Positions 6,864 to 14,749 are shown, numbered from the stretch's first letter. The stretch: 16,945 nt of DNA from Methanobacterium sp. (GCA_003151535.1 PLXT01000042.1:1-16945), one strand, 5' to 3'. Program-made: numbers and translations. The notes: a model not told the origin generated them from the letters alone.

Positions 6864-7151
6864 ATAATTTAAAGTATTTATTTTACTTATTAAATAATTC
6901 TAACATTTATTTTCATTTATAATATATTTGTACATATCACTATATGTGATGCTTTTTACACTTGAAGTGTATGTCTAATCATATATTTATATTTCATAAA
7001 AGTAAAAAATTTCGAAAAAATCCAATTTTCTAACTAATCATAATGAATAAATAGAGGAGCATATATTATTTATAAAAAACAAGCAATAAAATAAATATTG
7101 CAAACATTAAAAGAATTTCAATCGGAAATAAAGATTATTTGGAGGATATAA
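6864..7151. other. A/T-rich intergenic region upstream of the DUF5518 gene
   Basis: No gene is seen. It holds the paired inverted repeats at 6936-6971, a probable TATA region at about 6981-6994 (ATATATTTATATTT), a small inverted repeat in the likely leader (GCAATA at 7083-7088 with TATTGC downstream), and the ribosome binding site GGAGG at 7141-7145, six nt before the ATG at 7152. Confidence 0.55.
6936..6971. repeat. Two adjacent short inverted repeats, possible operators
   Basis: ATCAC-TATAT-GTGAT (6936-6950) and TACACTT-G-AAGTGTA (6957-6971) are perfect inverted repeats separated by 6 nt, just upstream of a TATA-like stretch at about 6981-6994 that probably serves the DUF5518 gene at 7152. 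Their placement fits an upstream activator or repressor site; the protein partner is unknown. Confidence 0.35.
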
Positions 7152-7547
7152 ATGGATTGGAAAATTATTGGATTGGGTGCATTGATTAATATTATTTTAA
7201 CAACCCTTTTTTCATTATTATATTTCCCTCTATTCTTTTTAGGCCCACTCATTGGGGGATTTTTATCTTCTTACCTTACAGAAGGATTTGAAAATTATGA
7301 TAAGATGGATGAAAAAGATGGAGCAGTAGTAGGTGCAATTTCAGGATTAATAGGTGGTTTAATAATAGCTCTTTTGTACATTATAAGTTTTGGGGAAATA
7401 AATACTGTTTTAGGATTAATATCCCCCAAATTAGGGATAATAGCCAGTAGCATTATTGCGGGTTTAGTTATTATCAATATTTCTGCAACTACAAGTTTAA
7501 TATTAGGTTTAATTGGGGGAGTCATTGGAGTTGTTATAAATAAATAA
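7152..7547 (+). CDS. DUF5518-type membrane protein
   Basis: 131 aa with four predicted membrane helices (about 5-22, 26-42, 57-80 and 95-129, the last long enough to be two). The pattern GPLIGGFLSSYL, followed by a polar loop (TEGFENYDKMDEKDG) and AISGLIGGLI, is the DUF5518 signature common in Methanobacteriales. The function of the family is unknown. The ATG is well supported by GGAGG at 7141-7145. It is monocistronic by spacing, with 82 nt to the next gene. It resembles the C-terminal half of the protein at 719-1243 but lacks the zinc ribbon, so the two are two architectures of one family. Confidence 0.8.
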   Translation: MDWKIIGLGALINIILTTLFSLLYFPLFFLGPLIGGFLSSYLTEGFENYDKMDEKDGAVVGAISGLIGGLIIALLYIISFGEINTVLGLISPKLGIIASSIIAGLVIINISATTSLILGLIGGVIGVVINK

Positions 7548-7629
7548 ATTTGCTAAATACATAAAATCATTTAATAAATATTTGTTTGAAAAATGTTTAA
7601 AATAACAAATTAGGTCAATTGGTTGTAAA

Positions 7630-8835
7630 ATGATTAAAAAAATATTTGAAGGCTATAAAGACTTATTTAAGGGGGATGCTGTTAAATTCATCATTCTCAT
7701 GGGGATGGTAAGTTTGTTTGCCGATATGACCTATGAAGGATCTCGGAGTATAACTGGACCATATCTGGCCATTCTTGGTGCTAGTGCTGTTACTGTAGGA
7801 TTTGTTGCTGGTTTTGGTGAGTTGACAGGTTATGTAATCAGATTTTTTTCAGGACATCTTACCGACCGTACACGGAGTTACTGGACTATTACCATAATAG
7901 GATATCTAATAAATCTAATAGCTGTCCCTCTTTTGGCTTTAGCTGGTAGCTGGGAAGTTGCTGCAGCTTTGATTATTGCTGAAAGAGTTGGAAAGGGTGT
8001 TAGGGTACCTTCAAGGGATGTGATGTTATCACATGCGTGCAGTCAAGTTGGTCAGGGTTGGGGGTTTGGCCTGCATGAGGCTCTAGATCAAATTGGGGCA
8101 ATAATGGGTCCGTTGATTGTAGCAGCAGTACTTTTTTTACATGGAAGTTACCAACTTGGATTTGCATTCCTTTTGCTACCGGCTGTACTCGCAATTATGG
8201 TTTTGCTCATTTCAAGATCCCTTTATCCTCATCCCCATAATTTAGAAGTTTCAACACCACCGCTAGACACCAAAGGGTTTAATAGGGTCTATTGGCTTTA
8301 TGTTATTTCTGCTGCTTTAATTGCAGCAGGCTTTGCAGATTTTGCACTAATAGCATATCACTTCCAGAAAACTGCATTGGTTTCACCAGGTTTGATACCA
8401 ATTTTTTATGCTGTTGCAATGGGAGTGGATGGGGTTTCAGCCCTGTTGTTTGGTAGACTGTTTGATAAATATGGTTTATCCATTATGATCGTGGTGGCTT
8501 TACTATCTGCACTTTTTGCACCTATGGTATTTTTAGGCGGATTTTATATTGCTTTTTTAGGAATGGCAATTTGGGGTATTAGTATGGGTGCTCAGGAATC
8601 TATAATGCGGTCTTCAGTTGCAGTTATGTCAACAGTTAAAAGGCGGGGATCGGCATATGGTATTTTTAACACCATTTTTGGAGTTTCATGGTTCGCTGGT
8701 AGTGTTATAATGGGTCTGTTATACAGTTTTTCAATAAATTATCTGGTGGTCTTTTCAGTTGTGATACAACTTATTTCAATTCCATTTTTTCTTGTAATAT
8801 TAAAAACAAGAAATAAGGTTAATCAAACAGCATAG
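7630..8835 (+). CDS. Major facilitator superfamily transporter
   Basis: 401 aa with the 12-helix layout of the MFS: helices 1-6 lie roughly within residues 18-195, a cytoplasmic loop follows (SRSLYPHPHNLEVSTPPLDTKG), and helices 7-12 lie within 215-395. The motif A region between helices 2 and 3 reads GHLTDRTRSYW. Between helices 4 and 5, ERVGKGVRVPSRDVMLS is the segment shared with MFS members annotated as multidrug or sugar-phosphate-like exporters; the second-half counterpart is FGRLFDKYGL. The substrate cannot be told from sequence. Only a weak AGGT precedes the ATG, and a TATA-like AATAAATA lies about 50 nt upstream. It converges on the glutathione operon with 46 nt between stop codons; a link to thiol or conjugate transport is speculation. 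Confidence 0.85.
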   Translation: MIKKIFEGYKDLFKGDAVKFIILMGMVSLFADMTYEGSRSITGPYLAILGASAVTVGFVAGFGELTGYVIRFFSGHLTDRTRSYWTITIIGYLINLIAVPLLALAGSWEVAAALIIAERVGKGVRVPSRDVMLSHACSQVGQGWGFGLHEALDQIGAIMGPLIVAAVLFLHGSYQLGFAFLLLPAVLAIMVLLISRSLYPHPHNLEVSTPPLDTKGFNRVYWLYVISAALIAAGFADFALIAYHFQKTALVSPGLIPIFYAVAMGVDGVSALLFGRLFDKYGLSIMIVVALLSALFAPMVFLGGFYIAFLGMAIWGISMGAQESIMRSSVAVMSTVKRRGSAYGIFNTIFGVSWFAGSVIMGLLYSFSINYLVVFSVVIQLISIPFFLVILKTRNKVNQTA

Positions 8836-8889
8836 AATCATTTAAATCTAAATGAATAATGATTCTAAAATTATTAATTTTTTAGAATC
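8833..8889. terminator. Bidirectional terminator with three competing arms
   Basis: TAGAATCATT (8833-8842, containing the MFS stop) pairs with AATGATTCTA (8858-8867). The overlapping GATTCTAAAA (8861-8870) pairs equally well with TTTTAGAATC (8880-8889), which contains the stop codon of the minus-strand gene. Either 10-bp hairpin can form, but not both. T-rich DNA lies on both strands. The arrangement suits convergent termination. Confidence 0.6.
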
Positions 8890-9871
8890 CTAATAAATCG
8901 AGTACATTATTTTCAACATGTCTGTTTTGACCTTTATATGGATAAGCATGTGCATGGAGTATGGGATTGAAATTCAGTTCGATAATACTATGATTATTTC
9001 TGTTGGGTTTGGCTTTAACATCGCTGATGATTATATCCGCACCACAGATCTTTGCACCCACAGCCTTTGCAGATTTTACAGCTATAATCTTATAATCATT
9101 TAAAATATCATCTGTAAAATCTATGCTGTCACCACCTGTACTGAGATTAGAATTTTTTCTAAGATATACAACCTCACCATCTTCTGGAACATAATTAACG
9201 TCCTTACCCTGTGATGTTAAATAATCCCTCTCAAAAGTGCCTAGATCTATTTTTTCAAGCGGAGTAATATAACCCTCTCCCCTCATGATGTTTTTATTTT
9301 TTTCATCAACCAGTTCCTTGATGTTTAGTGATCCGTTACCGACAACATTTGCTGGAACTCTATGAAGAATTGCTGCTACCTCATCACCGACAACCAAAAA
9401 TCTATACTCCTTCCCAGGTATAAATTTCTCAATCATTACGGAACTGTCATAATTAAGTGCCTGTGTAATGGCAAGCCTGTAATCCTCCTCTGATCTTAAC
9501 TTTTTAAGTATTGTTATACCCAACCCAAAATTAGTGGATTTGGGCTTTATTACTATATCTTTACCAACAAAATTGGAATATTTTATTAGTGCTTCATCAA
9601 CAAGTTTTACAGTTGTACTCTTGGGCACATTTAAGCCATGTTCTTTAAGAATTATCTTCGTTACATTTTTGTTTTCCATTATTAATGCGGCTATATATGT
9701 ATCAACAGAAGTTTTTGTTCCTTGCTTTACATATTCAACCTTATTACCCTTTTTTAAACGAATAAAATTGTCATCCCAGTCAAGTACATCAACCTCAATT
9801 CCTCTACTCAATGCACCATCTATTATAATTTGGGTCGATAGTTCGAGTTCTTTGTAGCTTCTTGTTAACAT
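8882..9871 (-). CDS. gshB: ATP-grasp glutathione synthetase, GshF C-terminal type
   Basis: 329 aa matching the C-terminal ATP-grasp half of bifunctional GshF rather than classical E. coli GshB. Residues 1-75 (YKELELSTQ, DNFIRLKKGNKVEYVK, IMENKNVTK) correspond to the GshF linker region. The ATP-grasp core includes KPKSTNFGLGI at 109-119, EKFIPGKEYRFLV at 148-160, RVPANVVGNG at 171-180, STGGDSIDFTD at 244-254 and the metal-binding ELNFNPILHAHAYPYKG at 298-314. Expected reaction: gamma-glutamylcysteine + glycine + ATP to glutathione; the amino acid used by an archaeal host is untested. The ATG follows a GAGG overlapping the gshA TGA, with 10 nt between the genes, so the pair is translationally coupled. 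Probably horizontally acquired. Confidence 0.88.
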   Translation of the reverse strand: MLTRSYKELELSTQIIIDGALSRGIEVDVLDWDDNFIRLKKGNKVEYVKQGTKTSVDTYIAALIMENKNVTKIILKEHGLNVPKSTTVKLVDEALIKYSNFVGKDIVIKPKSTNFGLGITILKKLRSEEDYRLAITQALNYDSSVMIEKFIPGKEYRFLVVGDEVAAILHRVPANVVGNGSLNIKELVDEKNKNIMRGEGYITPLEKIDLGTFERDYLTSQGKDVNYVPEDGEVVYLRKNSNLSTGGDSIDFTDDILNDYKIIAVKSAKAVGAKICGADIIISDVKAKPNRNNHSIIELNFNPILHAHAYPYKGQNRHVENNVLDLLGF

Positions 9872-9881
9872 TATTTTGTCC

Positions 9882-11342
9882 TCACAAAGATGTTTTCTCT
9901 AAATTATTAATTGCCCATCTGGTTCCAAATTCCAGAAAATTTTCATTATTTTCTTTCATTTCCCTGTGTATCCTTTCTGATGGGAGAAGTGATACATCAA
10001 AAAGTTTTTTGTATTCTTTAGAAACACTCTTAAGATATTTATCATCGCCAGTGTCTTTGTGTATTAACTCGGCTATATCTATTAGTCTTTTAAATATCTC
10101 CTTTCCCCATTCGTTTAATTTAATTGATCCGTTATCATATTTTTGAAGTTTTAAACCATCTTTTCGACCGTAAAGTGCTACATGATGGTGATTAGAATTT
10201 ATTTTCTTGTATTCACTATCTGTTATGTTTTCGCTCTTTTCAAATAAACAGAAAAGCATAAAAATTTGAAGAAAGTTCATCTGTTCAACACTTAAACCCA
10301 ACCTTTCAAATGGATTCAAATCCAGGATCCTTACTTCAACGTGTTTAACTCCTCGTTTTTCCAGTGCATCCAGTGGGGTTTCTCCTTTGAGGGTATTCTG
10401 TTTCAGGCGTATTGATGAGTAAAATTCGCTTTCTTTTTGTAGTATATTCCCATTCAGTTGTATCTGGGAACCATTCTTATATATGCCTAAATTTGAATAT
10501 TTTTCATTCTCAGTTGCCAACATAGTACGAATCTTGGTTGAATACTCTTCCAAACTGTTAAAGTAGATATTAACATGTTTAAGAGTATTTGAATAACCAA
10601 ATCTGCTTACACGTAGGGATGTGGTGTATTGATTGAAATTTTCAATAATATCCATACAATCATGGCAGCATTTCTTAATTATCCCAATCTCCTTATTTAT
10701 AACCGAATGATAAGTGGAATGGCAGTATGGAGATGCACCAAAAAGATAGATTAATAACCATCGGTATCGTAAAAAGTTTCTTGTGAGTGCAAAATGCATT
10801 TCATCAATAAATAAACGTTTATCCATTTCATTCCCGTATTTATGGTATAGGTATTCGATCAGTTCTTCTCCAAATGAAAAATTATAATGTATTCCTGAGA
10901 TCATCTGCATTTTCTTACCATATCGCAGTGCAAGTCCTTTTCTATATATTTGCATGTGTTTTCCATGCTCAGATTCAGAAAACTTGGCAATTGGAATATG
11001 ATCTTCAGCTGGAAGTTTTGGTGGCATACTTAATGGCCAGAGGAGTTCATCTCCTATATTATTCTCAACTTCAGAATTTATAATATTTAGTTCATCATAT
11101 ACTTCATAAACCGAATTGTAAGTGGGAGTTATCATTTCAATCTGACTTTCGGAAAAGTCGACGGTAATACGTGGATTTTCTGTTTTATCCCCAAATGCTG
11201 ATGGATGAGCTGTTAAAGCGAGATCTCCCAAGGATGTTACCCTTTGAGATTCCTTTTCTACCCCAAATTTACCCTCTATCAGTAGCTTTCCTTTATTATC
11301 TTTTAAAAAAGACTTTGATATTTCCAAGAAATCCCAGTTCAT
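9882..11342 (-). CDS. gshA: Glutamate-cysteine ligase, GshF N-terminal type
   Basis: 486 aa from ATG at 11342, preceded by AAGGGGA with about 5-nt spacing; upstream in-frame TTG codons (from 11366) would add eight residues but lie before that site. Diagnostic stretches are FGVEKESQRV at 27-35, PRITVDFSESQIEMITP at 58-74, WPLSMPP, GIHYNFSF, FALTRNFLRYRWL and FGASPYCHSTY, and the C-terminal section VEVRILDLNPFERLGL. It ligates glutamate and cysteine with ATP to gamma-glutamylcysteine, the first step of glutathione synthesis. It matches the N-terminal module of GshF, and the missing C-terminal half is the next gene downstream. Most methanogens use coenzyme M and coenzyme B rather than glutathione, so this operon is unexpected. 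Confidence 0.9.
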   Translation of the reverse strand: MNWDFLEISKSFLKDNKGKLLIEGKFGVEKESQRVTSLGDLALTAHPSAFGDKTENPRITVDFSESQIEMITPTYNSVYEVYDELNIINSEVENNIGDELLWPLSMPPKLPAEDHIPIAKFSESEHGKHMQIYRKGLALRYGKKMQMISGIHYNFSFGEELIEYLYHKYGNEMDKRLFIDEMHFALTRNFLRYRWLLIYLFGASPYCHSTYHSVINKEIGIIKKCCHDCMDIIENFNQYTTSLRVSRFGYSNTLKHVNIYFNSLEEYSTKIRTMLATENEKYSNLGIYKNGSQIQLNGNILQKESEFYSSIRLKQNTLKGETPLDALEKRGVKHVEVRILDLNPFERLGLSVEQMNFLQIFMLFCLFEKSENITDSEYKKINSNHHHVALYGRKDGLKLQKYDNGSIKLNEWGKEIFKRLIDIAELIHKDTGDDKYLKSVSKEYKKLFDVSLLPSERIHREMKENNENFLEFGTRWAINNLEKTSL

Positions 11343-11924
11343 AAAATCCCCTTTATTTTTCAACAATTACAAATTATTATTATCAATTATATCTAAACAC
11401 AGTTCAATAACTCAATAAACAAACATTATACTATTTTTATTTCTTATATTTGCTTAGGTTAGACAGAGAATTAGATAATTTATATATCCTTTCATTCAAA
11501 CATTTCAACAACACTATATTGAAACTTAACATAAAATAAATTTATCGGATAATCAATAGTGTCATGATATGGTCCTAATAATTTTTAATTCTTTTTGATC
11601 TTGATATAAATCATATCTTAACTCTGAATTACCTAAAAATATTTAATCTATTTAAGTTTATTTTTCCCCTTCAAGCATTCTATTTGAATTTTATAAAGAA
11701 TATTGAATAAATATCAGTATTACTAATAGTAATATTAAAAAGAAACCCATTTGGATGTATTATTAGATATTAAAAGAAGATAATTTGATTATAAATAATT
11801 ATGTAATATTTTTAAATAAGAATCTGTATTAATGTGTGAAAATACGGAATTCTTCTTTATAGGGCTGAAAATATATCTAAATTTTGAAGAAATTCATTTT
11901 AATATAATTAAATAGAAATCATAG
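11343..11924. other. Intergenic region between gshA and tRNA-Lys
   Basis: About 580 A/T-rich bases without a credible gene. The gshA promoter lies at 11478-11490 (minus strand), leaving a leader of about 115 nt. The rest, 11500-11924, holds no recognised element; it would contain the 3' tail of the tRNA transcript, which is T-rich on the minus strand just past 11925. Confidence 0.55.
11478..11490 (-). promoter_or_regulatory. Probable promoter of the gshA-gshB operon
   Basis: On the minus strand the sequence GAAAGGATATATAAATTATC spans this site. AAAGG is a BRE-like purine element and TATATAAAT the TATA box. The start point would fall near 11456, roughly 115 nt before the gshA ATG, an unusually long leader for this window. 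It is the best archaeal promoter match seen on this strand. Confidence 0.6.
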
Positions 11925-11998
11925 CAGGCCCGACGGGAATTGAACCCGCGGCCACTCGGTTAAGAGCCGAGCGCTCTACCAGACTGAGCTACGGGCCT
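11925..11998 (-). tRNA. tRNA-Lys (anticodon CTT)
   Basis: A 74-nt cloverleaf on the minus strand. The acceptor stem AGGCCCG pairs with CGGGCCT, with G as discriminator base; the D arm is GCTC...GAGC. The anticodon stem CTCGG/CCGAG holds the 7-nt loop CTCTTAA, giving anticodon CTT for lysine AAG codons. The T arm contains GGTTCAATTCC. No CCA is encoded (CTA follows). There is no sign of an intron. A TATA-like TCTAATATGG lies about 30 nt upstream. It stands out as one of the few G/C-rich islands. Confidence 0.97.
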
Positions 11999-12469
11999 TT
12001 AATATCTTTAAGTTAATCTAACCATATTAGAAGATACCAAATCTCATAATATTTCCTATAACCTTAAGATAATAACAGTTTTGTTTAGGATATTATAAAT
12101 GTTTTTCTTTTAATCAAGATTACAAAACTTTAGATCAAGGTAACATTCTCTCACATTTCTTAAAACATTCAATAGTCAGCACAGTAAAATGGTTACATTC
12201 TAGAAAAATTGTTATTATCGTCTTTTAAAATTTTTAAAAATAAAAAAATTAATAAAATTTAGATTTTATATTAGCAAATTATTAATATAACAAATGTTAT
12301 TAAATTATATAATTCAATTTTTAAAAATTGCATATTTTTTTTTGAACATGCATTCTTTAAAAATACGATATTTCGGAATAATGATCAAAATTTTAATACG
12401 TTAATAATTTATGTATAAATTATCAATTTGTCTGAATTAAAATTAATCACTTAATAAAGGGGTATTGAT
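11999..12469. other. Intergenic region between tRNA-Lys and the TFE-like gene
   Basis: About 470 A/T-rich bases. The left end carries the minus-strand promoter region of the tRNA; the right end carries the palindrome overlapping the TATA box at 12404-12423 and the ribosome binding site AAAGGGG at 12456-12462. No gene, RNA or repeat was recognised between them. Confidence 0.55.
12404..12423 (+). promoter_or_regulatory. 20-bp palindrome overlapping the TATA box of the TFE-like gene
   Basis: ATAATTTAT-GT-ATAAATTAT has perfect 9-bp arms around GT. The right arm contains the TATA box TATAAAT (12414-12420). The expected start point near 12442 leaves a leader of about 28 nt. A protein bound here would block TBP, so autoregulation or repression is possible, but A/T-rich palindromes also arise by chance. 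Confidence 0.4.
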
Positions 12470-12775
12470 ATGGAAATAGATCCAGCAGTAGAGAAGATAT
12501 TAATGGACATCACCAATAATGAAGAGGGTAGTGTTCCGATTATTGAATGTATTTTGAAAGGAAAAACATTTGATTCAGAAATAGCAGAGGAAACTGAAAT
12601 AAAATTGAATACAGTTAGAAAGATTTTATATAAACTACACGATGCAGGTATAGCTTCTTACAAAAGAACAAAAGATCCTGAGACCAATTGGTTTATATAC
12701 AGTTGGAAGTTTGACCAAGAAAAGGTATCAGACATAATATCTAGAAAACATCAAAAAAATTCTGAAGAAATTTAA
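12470..12775 (+). CDS. tfe: TFE alpha-like transcription factor, N-terminal winged-helix half (reading frame interrupted by TAA)
   Basis: 101 aa forming the winged-helix domain of archaeal transcription factor E, the homologue of TFIIE alpha that helps TBP/TFB open promoters with RNA polymerase. Typical stretches are EEGSVPIIECILKGK, DSEIAEETEIKLNTVRKIL (recognition helix region), YKLHDAGIASYKRTKDPET and WFIYSWKFDQEKV (the wing). The canonical protein continues for about 70 residues into a zinc ribbon. Here a TAA at 12773-12775 ends it at codon 102, and the zinc ribbon follows in the same frame at 12803. Start ATG is supported by AAAGGGG. As TFE is generally important in archaea, either a second intact copy exists elsewhere, this half works alone, or the stop is a consensus error. 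Confidence 0.85.
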   Translation: MEIDPAVEKILMDITNNEEGSVPIIECILKGKTFDSEIAEETEIKLNTVRKILYKLHDAGIASYKRTKDPETNWFIYSWKFDQEKVSDIISRKHQKNSEEI

Positions 12776-12802
12776 AAATCAATTAAATATGAAGAAGAAA
12801 AT

Positions 12803-12997
12803 ATGTTTTTTTCATGTAAACCGAACGGCCACAGATATAAATTTGAAAAAGCATCTGAATTCAACTTTGTATGTCCCAAATGCAGTGAATCTCTGGAATA
12901 TCAAGATAATACTTCACGTATTGTGGAGTTACTAAAGGAAAAAGCAACTTATAAATCTACAACTAAACTTAGCACTGAAATAAAGTATATTGACTAA
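12803..12997 (+). CDS. TFE alpha-like transcription factor, C-terminal zinc-ribbon half
   Basis: 64 aa from an internal ATG, in the same frame as the preceding gene. Read through from codon 102, the sequence is KSIKYEEENMFFSC, then GHRYKFEKASEFNFVCPKC and SLEYQDN: the TFE zinc ribbon. In merged numbering C135-P-K-C138 is intact. The first knuckle is C116-K-P-N-G-H121, where many archaeal TFEs have CxxC, so zinc binding may be altered. Merged length is 175 codons plus stop, normal for TFE. No ribosome binding site precedes the ATG at 12803, so this half is unlikely to be translated efficiently alone. A terminator follows at 13049. The best reading is the distal part of one disrupted gene. Confidence 0.75.
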   Translation: MFFSCKPNGHRYKFEKASEFNFVCPKCSESLEYQDNTSRIVELLKEKATYKSTTKLSTEIKYID

Positions 12998-13048
12998 CTA
13001 ATTATACATATTTTTTTTAAACGTACTAAAACTCAACCTTGCACTAAA

Positions 13049-13087
13049 TGGAATCCATTAAAATATGGATTCCAATAAATTTTTTTT
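13049..13087 (+). terminator. Hairpin and T-run terminator after the TFE-like gene
   Basis: TGGAATCCAT (13049-13058) pairs perfectly with ATGGATTCCA (13065-13074) around a 6-nt loop, followed by ATAAA and a run of eight T (13080-13087). It separates the TFE-like gene from the KdpD-like gene, so the two are probably separate units. Confidence 0.75.
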
Positions 13088-13156
13088 AAGAAGTTACGTG
13101 TAAAAATAATAAGTACTGATAATGGATAATTACTAAAAAAAATTCGTAGGTGGAAA

Positions 13157-14749
13157 ATGACCCAAGAACATAATAGACCCAATCCTGATGAACTTCTCGA
13201 TAGAATAAAAGAAGAAGAGAAGGTTAAAGAACGTAAAAAAGGATATTTAAAGATATTTTTGGGATATGTGGCTGGTGTTGGTAAAACATATAGAATGCTC
13301 TCTGAAGCCCGTATTTTAAATTCGAATGGTCAAGATGTTGTTGTGGGTCTGGCAGAAACACATGGGAGAGTTGAAACTGAAGAACTTTTGAAGGGTTTAG
13401 AAATACTGCCTAGAAAACAGATAGAATATGGTGGTATCCTAATTGATGAATTAGATGTCGCTGAAATATTGGAAAGAAAGCCTAAATTTGTGATGATCGA
13501 TGAATTAGCACACACAAATGTGCCCGGTTCATTGCATAGCAAACGATATCATGATGTTGAAGAAATACTGGATGCAGGTATAAATGTTTATACGACCTTA
13601 AATGTACAGCACATAGAGAGTTTGAAGGATATTATTTATCAGATAACTGGTGTTGACGTTAAAGAAACAGTTCCAGACAGAATAATTGAGATAGCAGATA
13701 AGATAGAAATAGTTGATTTACCCACAGAAGAATTACTTCAGAGATTAGGAGAGGGAAAAGTTTACATACCGGAAAAGGTACAGCAAGCAGTATTAAAATT
13801 CTTTAAAGAAAGAAATTTGGTAGCTCTTAGGGAACTAGGACTTAGATATGCCACAAGATTGGTTGATTCAAATATGAAACAACGCCTTGAAAAAGAGGGA
13901 GTTTCAGGGCCATGGGATGCAAGTTCAAAGATTATGGTGTGCATTAATTCAAGAAAATCATCAGAAAATATGATAAGATTAGCACACAGGTATGCGAACA
14001 ATTTCAATTCTGAATGGCTTGCTGTATATGTTGAACCATCTTACAAATTTAAAATGGGTTATGAAGAAAGTTTACAGCTTGAAAATAATCTAAAGCTAGC
14101 AGAAGAGTTAGGGGGTAAAGTTTTTAGATTAACTGGTATTGATATAGCCGAGGAAATAGTATTATTTGCAAAATCAAAAAATATAAGTTTAATAGTGATT
14201 GGACATTCTGAACGCTCTCGTATCGAAGCATGGGTAAGAGGATCAGTTGTTAATGAAATTATTCGTAAAGGAAGTCCAATACAGGTTCTTGTGTTAGAAG
14301 GAGGAGAAAACGGTATCAATGATAAGCATGTACAGAAGATTGATAGACATGATTATTTAGACATTAAAAGTTATTTAAGACCATTTACAGTGAGTTTATT
14401 GAGTATAGTGATAACTTCTGTGATCTGTTTATTTTTAAGACCATTTTTAGAAGCCATAAATATTCCAATGATCTTCATAATACCCATTGTGTTGAGTGGA
14501 TTAATTAGTGGAAGGAAGGGAGGTATTTTTGCATCGGTAATGGCTGTAGCTTTCTTTGATTTTTTCTTTGTTCCACCCTTCTTCACATTCAGCGTAGCTG
14601 ATATTCGATTCATACCCACCTTTATTGTGCTGTTTATTGTTGGTATAATCACCAGTTTCCTAGCTGACACAGTAAAGAAACAAGTACAAAATACAAGGCA
14701 GAGAGAAGATTTATTGCTTCATTATATGATTTTAGTCGGGATTTATTAA
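13157..14749 (+). CDS. kdpD: KdpD-like sensor protein, N-terminal part (frameshifted)
   Basis: 530 aa. Domains in order: KdpD cytoplasmic domain at about 28-235, with Walker A G36-YVAGVGK-T44 and FVMIDELAHTN at 111-121; universal stress (Usp) domain at about 257-383; DUF4118 four-helix membrane domain at about 405-505, with the hallmark FDFFFVPPFFTFSVAD. From about residue 518 the frame is lost and ends in LHYMILVGIY. The minus-one frame continues with ASLYDFSRDLLISQ and then the KdpD GAF domain (next entry). Losing one base around 14713-14716 explains this. KdpD senses K+ or turgor and controls KdpE and the KdpFABC pump; neither is nearby. The ATG follows AGGTGG. Confidence 0.9.
   Translation: MTQEHNRPNPDELLDRIKEEEKVKERKKGYLKIFLGYVAGVGKTYRMLSEARILNSNGQDVVVGLAETHGRVETEELLKGLEILPRKQIEYGGILIDELDVAEILERKPKFVMIDELAHTNVPGSLHSKRYHDVEEILDAGINVYTTLNVQHIESLKDIIYQITGVDVKETVPDRIIEIADKIEIVDLPTEELLQRLGEGKVYIPEKVQQAVLKFFKERNLVALRELGLRYATRLVDSNMKQRLEKEGVSGPWDASSKIMVCINSRKSSENMIRLAHRYANNFNSEWLAVYVEPSYKFKMGYEESLQLENNLKLAEELGGKVFRLTGIDIAEEIVLFAKSKNISLIVIGHSERSRIEAWVRGSVVNEIIRKGSPIQVLVLEGGENGINDKHVQKIDRHDYLDIKSYLRPFTVSLLSIVITSVICLFLRPFLEAINIPMIFIIPIVLSGLISGRKGGIFASVMAVAFFDFFFVPPFFTFSVADIRFIPTFIVLFIVGIITSFLADTVKKQVQNTRQREDLLLHYMILVGIY

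Noticed and set aside
7594..7603. GTTTAAAATA identical to the first ten bases of the CRISPR repeat
   Set aside because: Ten A/T-rich bases recur by chance in this composition, and the rest of the repeat does not follow.
9872..9881. gshA/gshB gap as a frameshift in a fused gshF
   Set aside because: There is a proper stop, a ribosome binding site (GAGG) and an ATG at normal spacing, and both proteins look complete at the junction, so two genes is the better reading.
10874..11083. Plus-strand open frames opposite gshA, gshB, KdpD-like, pirin and other genes
   Set aside because: They are antisense or out-of-frame shadows of strongly conserved coding sequence, with no ribosome binding sites or recognisable protein features.
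12773..12775. TAA in the TFE-like gene as a recoded sense codon
   Set aside because: No recoding element is visible, pyrrolysine uses TAG rather than TAA, and a plain point mutation or error is simpler.
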